Shown: positions 1 to 9,935 of the stretch, piece by piece
How positions within the stretch are numbered: position 1 is the first letter of the stretch
Layout: each line of letters starts with the position of its first letter
Assembly: GCA_947568835.1 (NCBI GenBank)
Contig: OX387603.1
Span: 25,134,651-25,198,650, forward strand
From: Protonemura montana
Lineage: Eukaryota > Arthropoda > Insecta > Plecoptera > Nemouridae
Direction: 5' to 3'
Length of the DNA: 64,000 nucleotides
The notes under the pieces: generated by a model
What the model saw: only the letters and a program-made list of their open reading frames with translations
Databases searched by the model: none
Told to the model about the DNA's origin: nothing
Position numbers and translations under genes: made by a program

Positions 1-93
1 TCAGACTGGCGTGCGCAATGAGCGTCAGCCCGATGGCAAGTGCCAGGGCTGCCACGATCGGCCCGTAGAGGAACAGCCAGGTTGCCCCACGAC
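1..93 (-). CDS. mth-like exon 8: TM5, truncated by window edge
   Basis: Acceptor CCCTGCAG|GTCG, phase continuous with exon 7. WLFLYGPIVAALALAIGL is a close match to the Mth TM5 pattern W.YFYGPI. The exon is open to base 1, so its end and TM6-7 lie outside. Confidence 0.75.
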
Positions 94-1538
94 CTGCAGG
101 GAGAGCGTCGTGAGACGACGGCTTTAGTGGCCGGACACGGGACTTTTCCTTGCGAATATTACTCGATAAAATTGAATAGCAAACAACACAGCTTTTCCTT
201 GGGAATCAGAATCAGGTGCACGGTTCCATGTGGGTTTCGTATCGCTCAAGAACGAATGACTATAGACAGAGCAAGGTCGGGGGTTACCGTTGAAGAAGGT
301 GTCGGGTCGTCCGAATCGCGGACGGAACGCGCCAATGCTGCCGCCCGTGGTGAACTCGGCGATGGCAGCGCCGGCCGTCGTCAGTACCGCGAGGGTCCAC
401 GTCAACACGGCGTATCCCAGCAACGGACGACCGGCCAACAGCAGCGAAGGACCGCGTCCAGGAGCGCCCCTGGCGACGAAGAAGCACATCATGCATCAGC
501 GCCAGCCCTGCACGGCCCAACGGTGTAACGAGGTGACCTTGACGAGGCGGAACTCACCCGAAGACCATGGCCACGTCCGCTGCAAGCGCTGACAGCCAAA
601 GCGTCGCCGATACTGCGCAGAACTGCGCGCAAAGACCTGCGCACGGACGATCGGTTTACTTGATTGATTTATGGTCAAAACGAGTGGCATGCGCATACTC
701 ATGCCTATAGTTGCTGCACTCACCGAGAGAAGCGCTCGCCGAGTGGCTAAGCTGCGCCGGTGCAAGCAGCTCGAGCGCTGCGCGCGCAGCGAGGCTCAGT
801 GTTGCCATGGCGACGTGCGCGGTGAGGACGCTGCCGAACACGGAACTGCGCAAGTGTGGGGTGGAAGTCAGCCTTGATGGGTGCAAGGTCGTGGACAGTG
901 GTATCTTAGTGGGTGGGGATCTCACGGCAAACATAAATATGTTGACATTCAAGGACTGTTTTAAGGACTGTCCGTTCAATATTCGTTGGTTCAAACCGAA
1001 TAGCTACGTTCGCCAGCTCTGTGCGAATCGATTTAGACCAAGTGCCGGTTCTGTCAGATGGCACTTTAGCTAATTAGCATTACTTAACACATCCTGATTG
1101 GCTGTTGCCAAGCAAATAACATATTTACGGGCTGTCAGTCGCTTAACGGACTACTGAAAAAACTAGCAGTTAGTGATAAACTGCATCTTCGGAAATAGTA
1201 TACTAGTGGTTACCAGCGCTAGAAAAATACGAAAAATCAGCTTCCGTTCCCACGTGCTGTCAGTTCGTTTGCTGAGCAGAACGTTTAAAGTTAGCGCTGG
1301 AACTCTGGCTAAACGCATATACACAACCTTGATAAAGGGTACCAATGCACCAAATAGTAGAATCTTAGTTGAAACAGCGGCTGGGAATAAACACATTCGT
1401 TCCTCTGGGTTGCGTCAGTTCTTTGCAGCCTAGAACCCCGTCTTACTTAGGTTTGTCGTGCGCGGTCACCAACGTGGCCAGCGCCGCGGCAAACGCGCAC
1501 GCGCCGACAGCCAACAGCGCGCCACGTACGCTCGTCCC

Positions 1539-1576
<38 letters not shown>

Positions 1577-4500
1577 AGAAGTAGACGAGCTCGAAGTTGC
1601 GCGTGGTGAAATCGCCGCAGTACGAGTCGGCCGGGAAGACGCGGCCAGTGTCGACGGCCTGCGAGGCGAGGGAGAGGAGGCGTTTAGCAGGCTCCGTTAC
1701 ATGGCGGTTGGTTAGTAAGCTGACGGCCCCACGTTTCGGCGAGAGTGGTCAAAACTCATCGAATTATTCGAAGTTTGCTGGCAAATCAAGCAGTTTTTTT
1801 TTTACACTCTTATATCAAAAGTTCGTCTCATTTTTCACCCTGGAGTACGCATTAAAATAGTATTTTCTACGACATTTTCCAAAACTTCTCAAAAAATATT
1901 TTTCAAATACCTATGTATGAAGATGCTTAAAGAAGTTAAAATAATTTAAAAACTATAAAATTAAATGCTTTAACTTTAAGGTTATTCCAATAAACAGTAA
2001 TACACGCTCAAAAAAAAATCCCTATCTCCACCTTTCGCGTATGCAGCTCCGATAATTTGACCTGGCTAACTACCTTATTATTATGAACACTATAGCCGTC
2101 TCAAAAATTGATGCCCAAACGGGGACTCGAACCCCGGTCTCCACCTATCGCATCTACATATCCACCTACCTACCTTTTTCGTATTATTGTATTTGATGAG
2201 TATGACGGATCTCCAAGAAGAAGATTTGCAAGTTAAATCAGATTTCAAAGTCTAAATAGTACTTTGATGGTATGCAGGGGTTCAGGTTTGGATGGCAAGT
2301 CTCAAGAGAAACCATTTCTAACGACGTTACCCACCTTGATACTTCCCCCCGGCAACAGGTAGAACTTAGCGGCTTCGGTGGCATGATTCTCGATGACGTG
2401 CATCTTCTTGTTCGCGCACTCTGGCTGAGTCTGCGTGAGACGATAGTAGCGCAGCGTATCGTACTAAAACACAACGTGCAAGACCCGTGACTTTATCCCA
2501 AGGGGACGAAACTTGGCACGACGATGCCACCGAGGTGTTTATGACCCAAGAAAGAAATTTACATTAAGTGCAGAGCTGAACATATTGACGAACAGCTTTG
2601 ATGAAACTTAGACTGGAAATGGTTTTTATTGAGGGCATAAAACTTTACTTTCTGAGCATATTTTAGTACTCTTGGTTTTGGTCCCATCAGAAGCTTTGGA
2701 AAGGGCATCTGACAAAACTCGAGAAACTTTTTTAAATATACTTCTCTTAGACAAAACCAAAATGCCCACTCCCTCAACACCAACAGTGGCCGTAAGGCAG
2801 CGGGTACTGCTAGTATCCTAATTAATTGGCTTTGTCGGACGGATTCGATTGCTTGGCCGTGTACGGCTTCGTCCGAGCGAACTCTCGAGCCCAGCCGAAA
2901 AGATAAAGTGCGAAGAAATCGCCAACAATTAGCAGAAGCCAGCAGTGGTTCATTGCGTAACCTGTCTGCACTTCTCCGAAACGTTTGACAGCGTGAACAC
3001 GTTACGTCACGTCTTGCCAATCACCGGCCTGATTTCGGCTCCGATTTGATACCGGCACGCGCAAGTAGGATCAGGCAGCAACAATGGGCCACGTGATGCG
3101 AAGCTTCCGCAAAGCCGTGATGCACTGGACCGCGACCATATGTTTGTGTTTACACTCGAACACGTGGGCCGTGACGGCCTTGACCAAACAAACTGTCATC
3201 TGTCAATGTCACTGTCAATGTCACCCGGCAAGACACTGAACCGCAGGCCTGAAGAGGTCCACGTCGTACCGAGACCCACCTAGTCCCGACCTAGCATGTG
3301 ATCGTCGTCGTCGGTAGCTGTCGCACTGCATCGCGTTGCACGAGTGGGCAATTGCAAGCGGGTTCATTACAATCACCGTAGCGTAATGAGAGATACATCA
3401 GTAATCTGCCAGCCTCGTCAAGGTTGCTTCTGTGTAATTTGCCTGCGGTCAAACAGATCGGGTAACAGGTCTAGCGAGGTTGCAATGGCGAAACGACAAC
3501 ACGAGGTACTAGCTTTGTTCAACTCAGGGCTTATGTAAACTTAACATACGTTATTTTATATGTTCTTAACATCATAGGCCGTTACTCAGACCAAATTTCC
3601 TTGGCTGCATCCTCTTGTCATGGGGCTCGCAAACTCTCAGCAAACTATTCTGATTAGTGGTGTTTGATTGATTTGTGGTGTTTAGCGTCGCACTGTTTTG
3701 ACAACTGGCACTGCGGCACTGGCCTAACGGCGTCGGTAAATGAGAGGTTGATGATGTGGATGATGATGAACGTAGCATAGCCTAGAAAGGAGGAGGAGAA
3801 ACCCGGTGCCGGCACGTAGCCTACTCCTGTCGAAGAGCACCAAGGGGACCACCGGTTTAACGTCCCATCCGAAGGACGGAACAACTCGAACAACAGGATT
3901 CCTCCACAAATCCATGCCGTCGAGAGGTTGATAAGCAAGGCGAGTGAAGTTGCTGAACTAACTTTTATCTCTCTAGCCTCTCTCCCGAATAGAGCTGGTC
4001 ATGTGTATGATGGTCACCCATTCAATACCTGACCCAGCGCAGTGTTGCTTGACTTCGGTGATCTCAAGAGAGCCGGTGTTTCCAAGATGCCAAACCGTTC
4101 GGTTTGGTGGTGTTTAACGACGCTCTGTTTTGACAACGGGGCCTGCAGCATTGCTCTAATGGCTTCGGGGAATGCGTGGTTGATAATAAGGTTGATATAA
4201 AATCTAACTTATACTAGAAGGGAGGAGGAGAAACCCGATTCCGACACGAAGCCTATCTGTCAAAGAGTACGAAGGTGGCCACCGACTAAACGTCCCTTCC
4301 GAAGGACGGTACAACGACCGGATTCCTCCACAAATTAATGCTGCCTAGAGGTTGATAAATAAGTGAAGTTGTTGTACTAACTTCAGTCCCTCTAACCTCT
4401 CTGCCGAACAGAACTGGTCATGAGTATGAAAGCCACCAACATAATACCTGATTCAGTGCAGTCTTAGCTAACTTTAGCACCCGGTGTTTCCTACACGTCA

Positions 4501-6246
4501 AACCATCCGGTGGTCACTCATACAAAACCTGACACAACGCAGTGTTGCTTAACTTCGGCCATCTTACAAGAACCAGTTTTCCTACACGCCAAACCTTCTA
4601 GTTCAAGCAAATTACCGCATCGCTTTTTACCAAGGGTTCAAAACACAGTTTTCCACACGTAGTATATCCTACGTACTTACCGTCTCCTTGGAGATTCCTG
4701 GCAACCAATCGTAGACCGTGTACGGCAGTTCTTTGACACTCTCGCAGGTAGGTGACACTATCGCGCCGTGGTGCGCAAACGCGAACGAGTCGTCGCAGCA
4801 TTTCCGCACGCATGGGGTGCGCTCGCTGCACGGGCACAGCAACACGACGTGTGATTGTGAACTATCGTCTGCGCATGAGTCGACGCAGAACGACGAAGCC
4901 GGGAACAGCTGCGCGTGTGCGACCTCCGGGTTGTGTAGCGAAGACTCCTTCAACACCTCCAGAGATATCTGGGGGGGGGGGGGGGGGGCATTAGAAGGGA
5001 GTCAAGGGTACCAGTACTCGAAGGGCCAGCTACAGCGTGGTCTTGTCCCTTTGACACACTGTGTCGGCTGCTCCTGTCCAACAGCACCAAGAACCGGCCA
5101 CCGCTTAGCCTTGTCCCTTTGACACACTGTGTTGGCTGCTCCTGTCCAACAGCACCAAGGACCGGCCACCTCTTAGCCTTGTCACTTTAACACACTGTGT
5201 TGGCTGCTCCTGACCAACAGCACCAAGTACCGACCACCGCTTAGCCTTGTCACTTTGACACACTGTGTTGGCTGCTCCTGTCCAACAGCACCAAGGGCCG
5301 GCCACCGCTTAGCCTTGTCTTTTTGACACACTGTGTTGGCTGCTCCTGTCCAACAGCACCAAATACCGACCACCGCTTGGTCTTGTCCCTTTGACACACT
5401 GTGTTGGCTGCTCCTATCCAACAGCACTAAGAGCCGGCCACCGCTTAGCCTTGTCACTTTGACACACTGTGTTGGCTGCTCCTGTCCAACAGCACCAAGG
5501 ACCGGCCACCGCTTAGCCTTGTCACTTTGACACACTGTGTTGGCTGCTCCTGTCCAACAGCACCAAAGACCGACCACCGCTTAGCCTTGTCTCTTTGACA
5601 CTCTGTGTTGGCTGCTCCTGTCCAGCAGCACCAAAGACCGACCACCGCTTAGCCTTGTCTCTTTGACACTCTGTGTTGGCTGCTCCTGTCCAGCAGCACC
5701 AAAGACCGACCACCGCTTAGCCTTGTCTCTTTGACACTCTGTGTTGGCTGCTCCTGTCCAGCAGCACCATATTTCTCCATTTATGCATTCTGTCGTGGAA
5801 ATCAATGAGCAGATTCAATCCCCACAACATCTCTCTCAAACAGAGCATTGAGACAAATTGTTTACCTGGCCGTCGTCCATGGCAACCAGGCTGAACTCAT
5901 CGCGTTCCTCTTCTGCGTATTGCACGAGCGCGTCCTGCGCGTGAAACGCGCACGTCGGCCGCGCATCAAACTCCACCTGCGCAGACAGTAGGAAGGCATT
6001 GACCTTGTCGGCGTCGACATCGTCGCCGTTGTTGGTGTCCTGGAAACGGATGGAGGTGCGTGGAACCCAGGCATGCGCGTCTCGCACCATGTCCTGCACC
6101 TCATTCGCGTCGCCTGCGCGCGCATGGCACACGAATCGCTGCGCCGCACCGTCCCAGGTCAGGAGCTCGCTGCGCGAGCAGCATTTGCGCAGCGCCCCGA
6201 GGCACGTTGCCAGCAGCAACAGCAATAACAACAGCAGTCGCGTCAT
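1..6246 (-). CDS. Methuselah-like G-protein-coupled receptor gene, 5' part (3' end beyond left edge)
   Basis: Eight minus-strand exons join without a phase conflict: 5866-6246, 4681-4968, 2335-2463, 1447-1658, 724-845, 558-636, 288-469 and 1-93. The product starts with a hydrophobic signal peptide (MTRLLLLLLLLLATCLGA). A cysteine-rich ectodomain follows with two KCC motifs (LRKCCSRSELL; PCVRKCCDD after LCPC), ending in FYLLPGGS and a YC...FC segment, the pattern of the Mth ectodomain. TM1 (GALLAVGACAFAAALATLV), TM2, TM3, TM4 and TM5 (WLFLYGPIVAALALAIGL) come next, and the chain runs off the left edge after about 495 residues. Family B-like Mth receptors act at the plasma membrane and are linked to stress and longevity in flies; the ligand here cannot be inferred. 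Oddities are a pure C tract at the exon 2 acceptor, an Ala-Asp repeat just before TM1, and a 68-bp minisatellite in intron 1. Confidence 0.85.
288..469 (-). CDS. mth-like exon 7: TM4 and second extracellular loop
   Basis: 182 nt. It encodes LLGYAVLTWTLAVLTTAGAA (TM4) and then FRPRFGRPDTFFNG, the position of the Mth R-P-G-F-G...C-W-F motif. A Phe-Phe replaces the usual Cys-Trp. Acceptor CGTCGCCAG|GGGC, donor AACG|GTAACC. Confidence 0.7.
558..636 (-). CDS. mth-like exon 6: TM3
   Basis: 79 nt. LCAQFCAVSATLWLSALAAD aligns with Mth TM3 (typical ...F.L..FFWLNVMCFD), including a Cys at its start. The acceptor GTGCGCAG|GTC was chosen over two downstream AGs. It keeps the phase, as TGCGCAG|TATC also would, but only it includes that TM3-start Cys. 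Confidence 0.65.
724..845 (-). CDS. mth-like exon 5: TM2
   Basis: 122 nt, completing an Asn codon from exon 4 and leaving one G at the 3' end. It encodes SVFGSVLTAHVAMATLSLAA, a hydrophobic segment in the TM2 position. Acceptor TTGCGCAG|TTCC, donor CTCG|GTGAGT. Confidence 0.7.
1043..1167. mobile_element. MITE-like element, family A, copy 1
   Basis: The segment starts TGCCGGTTCTGTCAG and ends CTACTGAAAAAACTAGCA, a rough inverted repeat. Its interior (GTTGCCAAGCAAATAACATA) closely matches 38665-38762. Confidence 0.45.
1288..1330 (-). repeat. Lone terminal repeat of the 53-bp-unit element
   Basis: AACGTTTAAAGTTAGCGCTGG...GGCTAAACGC is a reverse-complement relative of the 53-bp unit described at 42914-43357. 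No partner arm was found nearby. Confidence 0.35.
1447..1658 (-). CDS. mth-like exon 4: ectodomain end and TM1
   Basis: 70 codons plus 2 nt. VFPADSYCGDF...FELVYFC closes the ectodomain. A GCCGAC hexanucleotide repeat then gives an Ala-Asp run, followed by TM1 (GALLAVGACAFAAALATLVTA). Acceptor CCTCGCAG|GCC, donor CCTAA|GTAAGA. Confidence 0.75.
1541..1577. repeat. Hexanucleotide repeat GTCGGC inside mth-like exon 4
   Basis: About six copies of GTCGGC (plus strand), read on the minus strand as alternating Ala-Asp codons between the ectodomain and TM1. Confidence 0.85.
2074..2152 (-). mobile_element. tRNA-like SINE head, fragment
   Basis: On the minus strand it reads GGTTCGAGTCCCCGTTTGGG, a tRNA B box and acceptor-like 3' part, followed by TTTTTGAGACGGCTATAG and ATAATAA. 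It shares this sequence with copies at 38010 and 42070. The A-box half is missing. Confidence 0.6.
2335..2463 (-). CDS. mth-like exon 3
   Basis: 43 codons, phase 0 at both ends, acceptor GTTTTAG|TACGAT, donor AAG|GTGGGT. It encodes YDTLRYYRLTQTQPEC and FYLLPGGSIK, matching the later part of the Mth ectodomain (typical form F.LLPNGSL). Confidence 0.75.
3674..4103 (-). mobile_element. 5S-headed SINE, full copy
   Basis: On the minus strand it begins with a 5S rRNA-like head (GGTGATCTCAAGAG reversed; AAGCAACACTGCGCTGGGTC; ATTGAATGGGTGACC). The shared body follows, ending GTTTAGCGTCGCACTG reversed, then CACCACA. Other copies in the window share head, body and tail in the same order. Confidence 0.75.
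4106..4602 (-). mobile_element. 5S-headed SINE with a second head
   Basis: A more diverged copy directly abuts the previous one. A further 5S-like head (about 4511-4602, TGTTGCTTAACTTCGGCC) is attached at its 5' end, so the head is dimeric. Confidence 0.65.
4681..4968 (-). CDS. mth-like exon 2: core of ectodomain
   Basis: 96 codons, phase 0 at both ends, donor ACG|GTAAGT. It contains VVLLCPC...PCVRKCCDD, the signature Cys block of the Mth ectodomain, and ends YTVYDWLPGISKET. Its acceptor is a run of 18 C followed directly by AG. Confidence 0.85.
4971..4988. repeat. G18 homopolymer (C tract of exon 2 acceptor)
   Basis: Eighteen consecutive G on the plus strand. On the gene strand this is the polypyrimidine tract of the mth-like exon 2 acceptor. 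Confidence 0.9.
5037..5770. repeat. 68-bp minisatellite in mth-like intron 1
   Basis: About 11 copies with period 68 (GGCTGCTCCTGTCC at 5066, 5134, 5202 and onward). The last three copies share a private variant (CACTCTGTG, CCAGCAGCACC), showing recent local duplication. The unit lacks stops in more than one minus frame, so it creates long spurious open frames. Confidence 0.9.
5866..6246 (-). CDS. mth-like exon 1: start codon, signal peptide, first KCC module
   Basis: 127 codons, ending in phase 0 at CAG|GTAAAC. The ATG at 6246 begins a nine-leucine signal-peptide core. The mature N-terminus carries ALRKCCSRSELL and a second Cys group (FVCHARAG), a pattern seen in many Mth-like receptors. 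An acidic stretch (DTNNGDDVDADK) follows. Confidence 0.8.
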
Positions 6247-9200
6247 GGCCGATATCAGCTGTCACTGCCGTGGCGATCTGAACGCACGGTCTCTCTGATG
6301 AGTCAACGGGCGTCGTTGGCGACACTGTGGCGCTCGTAAAAATCTAAGCAAATACAATGTGGTTGCTGTCAATGTCAGTGTTGGCACTCGGGTTTAGACG
6401 TTTGGCGGCGAGGATTTCGCAAAACACAGTTTCTTGTAAAGAGAGCTTCCCATACTGTTATTTCGATCGTCAATGAAGGGTCAAGAAGTATAATTTTGCA
6501 CCCGGGGGGCACTCTACGTACACGGCCTGCTTGTTCACTGGTCACGGCCGTGTGGATGGCACGAGCAGACCTACCCCAACGCGGTCACGCTTGAAGGTGT
6601 TAGCGCCTCCTGGCGTCTCCGTCGAGGATGCGGTGGAGGGGGGCGTTTAGCGGTGTCCGTCGCGTGGTGTGTGGGCAGCGGGCCGGAGCACTGATATCGA
6701 TGCAAACCAGCAGGTATTGCGACTTCTTTTGATTTAACAATGTCTGAAGTCGTTTCCCCTTCTTTGTGGACCTGGAAAGCTCCTTTGGGATCTGGGGTCC
6801 TCGAGGACACTGCTGACAGCTTATCCTGTTGGAAGTCGGTCTCACTTAGACGATGCGGCGATGAGAGAACCTTCGAAGACACCGGTGTTTGATCTTGCCC
6901 CTTGGATAGCAAACCGTTCGATGACCATTCGGCCACCTAATACTCGAAGACTCCGATGGGACGCCTCCAGGCTGTAGATGGACGCCGACACCGAGTCACA
7001 CCGACCGAACCAGCGCGGAGTCTGCACTGCGACGTGCGAGTCGGCACTGCATAACCCGACGACGGCGACCGGCGGCCGGCGACCGGCGCGATGACGTCGC
7101 TGCCGATCAGAGAGCGGGCGTCCTTCGGCCGGTTTCGCCGCGCCGGGGCACGAGTAGCTGCCGTTGTCTCTCACGCCGGTGTGGGATCTATTCGTGGCAG
7201 GGGCGCTCCCTGCTACTTCGAGCTTCTGCGACGATGACTCAAACACAACGGGGAAAAGAAGGCGATTTTGTTTTCTGTCATCCGCTCGTTAATTGTGTTT
7301 TCCTTATGCATTATGTTAGATTTCTATTAACTGCTCGGCGATGGATTTGTTAGCGGGAAATACAGCGTGCTTCGGTCGCTAATATTGTTTTATGCGATGC
7401 TCTTTACGGAATGCCATGGACAGACAATTCCAAGAATCAATCACAATGCTTGTAGGTTTGCTTTGAGCGTGTATTAGAGTGGTAATAATTTGAACATGTT
7501 TCGAACTTCCATGGCTATCGGAATTAGTTTACAGAGTTTCCAAACAGTACCGAGATTCAGCCCCTTCGGAGCATGCTGAGATGGCGATCATGACCCCAGA
7601 TCAAGCCACATTCGTGCAGTCAGACAAATCGTTGAAAACTATAGAAACATTGACGTCGACAAAAAGGATGCGTCGTTAAATACCAAAGAGTCGAACATGT
7701 AACAGTTTTGAAACGATCGCGTGCATGCATTTGTTTTCCGGCAAGTAAGTCGACGGGGCCGGGCTTGCATCACGATGATCCGACTGGCCGCCAGCTGCTG
7801 CCGAAATCTGAAGACGGAAGAGAAAGCATTTTGTTTTGACACTTTTAGGAAAGTTGTCCGATTCCTTCAAATTCTGCGTGATGGATGACCGCGTGTTTCA
7901 GGATTCCGGCAATGTGGAGGCAGACCGGTCCGATCGGCAGAGACCCGGTTTCATGCCGCCCCACGATGGCCCATTGGAAGAAAGATAGGATGATGGAACG
8001 ACAATGCAGGGAACTCCCCAAGGTTGTTGCTCGTCTGCAGGCTTGAGATCACTTGAGATTAGTAGCTGTCTGGCATCTCATCGAGCTAATGACCAGAAAC
8101 TGACTGTAGAAAGGGGCGTGTTTTCCATGCCATTCTACCACAATATTGCATTTCAGTTTCTTGATAACTTTTTGGCTATCGTATCACTGATTAAATGCGC
8201 TCGCATGTTTTCCTTTGACCTCATTGCTATAAAATCCACGACCACGATTTAGCATCAAGCCACAACTGACATTAACAGTATTATCATTGCTTTCCTCGCT
8301 TGCCACAATGTATACCATAATATAGGTAGAGGTAATTGCTTTGCTAGGTGTTGCATTGAATAGGACTGGACTGCATACCATTTACAATGACATTCAAGAT
8401 CTGCCTCACGACTGCCCTTCTCTTTTAAGTGACTTGCCAAGCTGAGTCACTAGAAACGCGGCTATCTTCGCTGCTCAGTGATAATCTCTGCCTGTCGTCG
8501 TCATTCTGGTCATCTTCTTCGACTTTTTCTGTGAATGCTTAACGACATAAACTCGCGATACAACGAGTCAAACTCGATGCTGCACCTAAACCACGTTTGT
8601 GTTGATGACCAAATCTGGGCCCCCCATCCAAGTCCTACAGGCACACTTACACAATGCTTGGTTTTACAGTTCGTTTCGAAAAAATGCCACCCCAACTCAG
8701 GGAGAATGCAATTATCTCACTCTAGTGCTCTGTGCAGCTCGATCTGACAACGAATCCGCAAAGATTTACCCGACATTGTAAATCATTTTTCACATTGCCC
8801 GTGTTCTGTTCTGTAATTCCTGCCAACAGCTCTACGTCCAAACCTAGTCATTTAGTCCCTTTAAACTTTAAAGTGAGCGTTTGTCTCATTTTCCAAGATA
8901 TGATCTTGCTCCATAAATCCCGATCCACTTCCTTACAGCAAGGACACACTTAGCCTCCGAGTCTTGCTGTGACTGTAATCTTAAAATGGAATTGACTGCC
9001 GATTTTCCTCTTGCAAGTACCTACTTTCCTCGTCCTACAGCGACATTGATCTTGCTGATGATACTGCACATTTATCACAATCATACGAGTTTAGTCCTGC
9101 CCTACAATTAGGCATCCCAATTGTTTTAGCTGTAAATTTCTTAAACATACTTCTTGAAAAGGAATTTTTCTTATGTTCGTGACCAGACCAGGACGGTGAC

Positions 9201-9716
9201 ACCTTATTCAGTTTTCAGGAGAATCAACCGTCGTCTAGAAAAAACCTCTTCTATTCTTTTCATATTTTTCTAGTAAACACCAACATCTACTTTCGATGCT
9301 GTCAGAAATATTTTGGAAAAGAGAGAGGGGAAAGCTGGAAACAGTGCAGAAACAGTGAAAGAGATAGTGATTAAAGAATGAGAATGGTCAAATAGAATAG
9401 GGAGTTTGAGTACCTATGGTATATTTTAGTTCCATGTATTTTATACTGGCAAATATGCATATTGAGAGCATGCCAGGTGTTGGGGAAAGACCACATCTTG
9501 ACCCATGCTATTATCAATAAGAGAAATTAGAGGTGTGTAAAAAAATATTAATATTACAATGATTATTACCGTAAGTAGAAAATTGAAAACACAATAAGCA
9601 GCAGCAATCAATATGGTAAAACAAACGTAGTTTCTTAAAAGATGTATGTATTTTTTAAAACTAGACACAAACAGAATGCACAGCTCTCTGAGATAAAGAA
9701 ACTCAGTTCTTGGTTG
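6247..9716. other. Intergenic region between mth-like gene and MED22
   Basis: No gene recognised. 6250-7260 is GC-rich and probably holds the upstream region of the mth-like gene. At about 6860-6935 on the minus strand, GTGGCCGAATGGTCATCG fits a tRNA A box, but no cloverleaf closes. From 7300 to 9700 the DNA is AT-rich. Confidence 0.5.
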
Positions 9717-9935
9717 TCACTTGTTGATAGATGTGTAGTACTCCTCCTCGAGGTCGTACAGGTCGGCGGCCATGTCATCGCGCAGGCTCATAAGCTTCTG
9801 ATCGCACTCTGCCTGCTTGGTGCGAAACAGCTTCGAGTTCTGCGTGATGGCCTCGTTCACTGACGGGAAGTCGTTCAGGATCAAGTACTGCTTGATGTCT
9901 GACACAAGCTTCATCAGCGATTCACCAGCACGCAC
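9717..9935 (-). CDS. MED22: MED22 exon 3 with stop
   Basis: 72 codons plus TGA, acceptor [34 protein letters not shown]...[12 protein letters not shown] is the most conserved part of the family. Confidence 0.95.
   Translation of the reverse strand: MRAGESLMKLVSDIKQYLILNDFPSVNEAITQNSKLFRTKQAECDQKLMSLRDDMAADLYDLEEEYYTSINK

Larger units (their letters stand above)
2464..4680 (-). other. mth-like intron 2 with SINE cluster
   Basis: Bounded by GT-AG. Apart from the 5S-headed SINEs at 3674-4602, I see only AT-rich and mixed sequence and a short TGTCAATGTCACTG direct repeat near 3200. Confidence 0.6.

Noticed and set aside
5105..5805. Several open frames reading LVLLDRSSQHSVSK-type repeats
   Set aside because: They are products of the 68-bp minisatellite inside the mth-like intron.
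6860..6935. tRNA gene-like A box (TGGCCGAATGG) on the minus strand
   Set aside because: No matching B box or acceptor stem could be found; at best it is a SINE relic.
9036..9090. Reverse-transcriptase-like motif DIDLADDTAHLS on the plus strand
   Set aside because: Only one short motif resembling the non-LTR ADD box; the flanking frame does not look like a reverse transcriptase.
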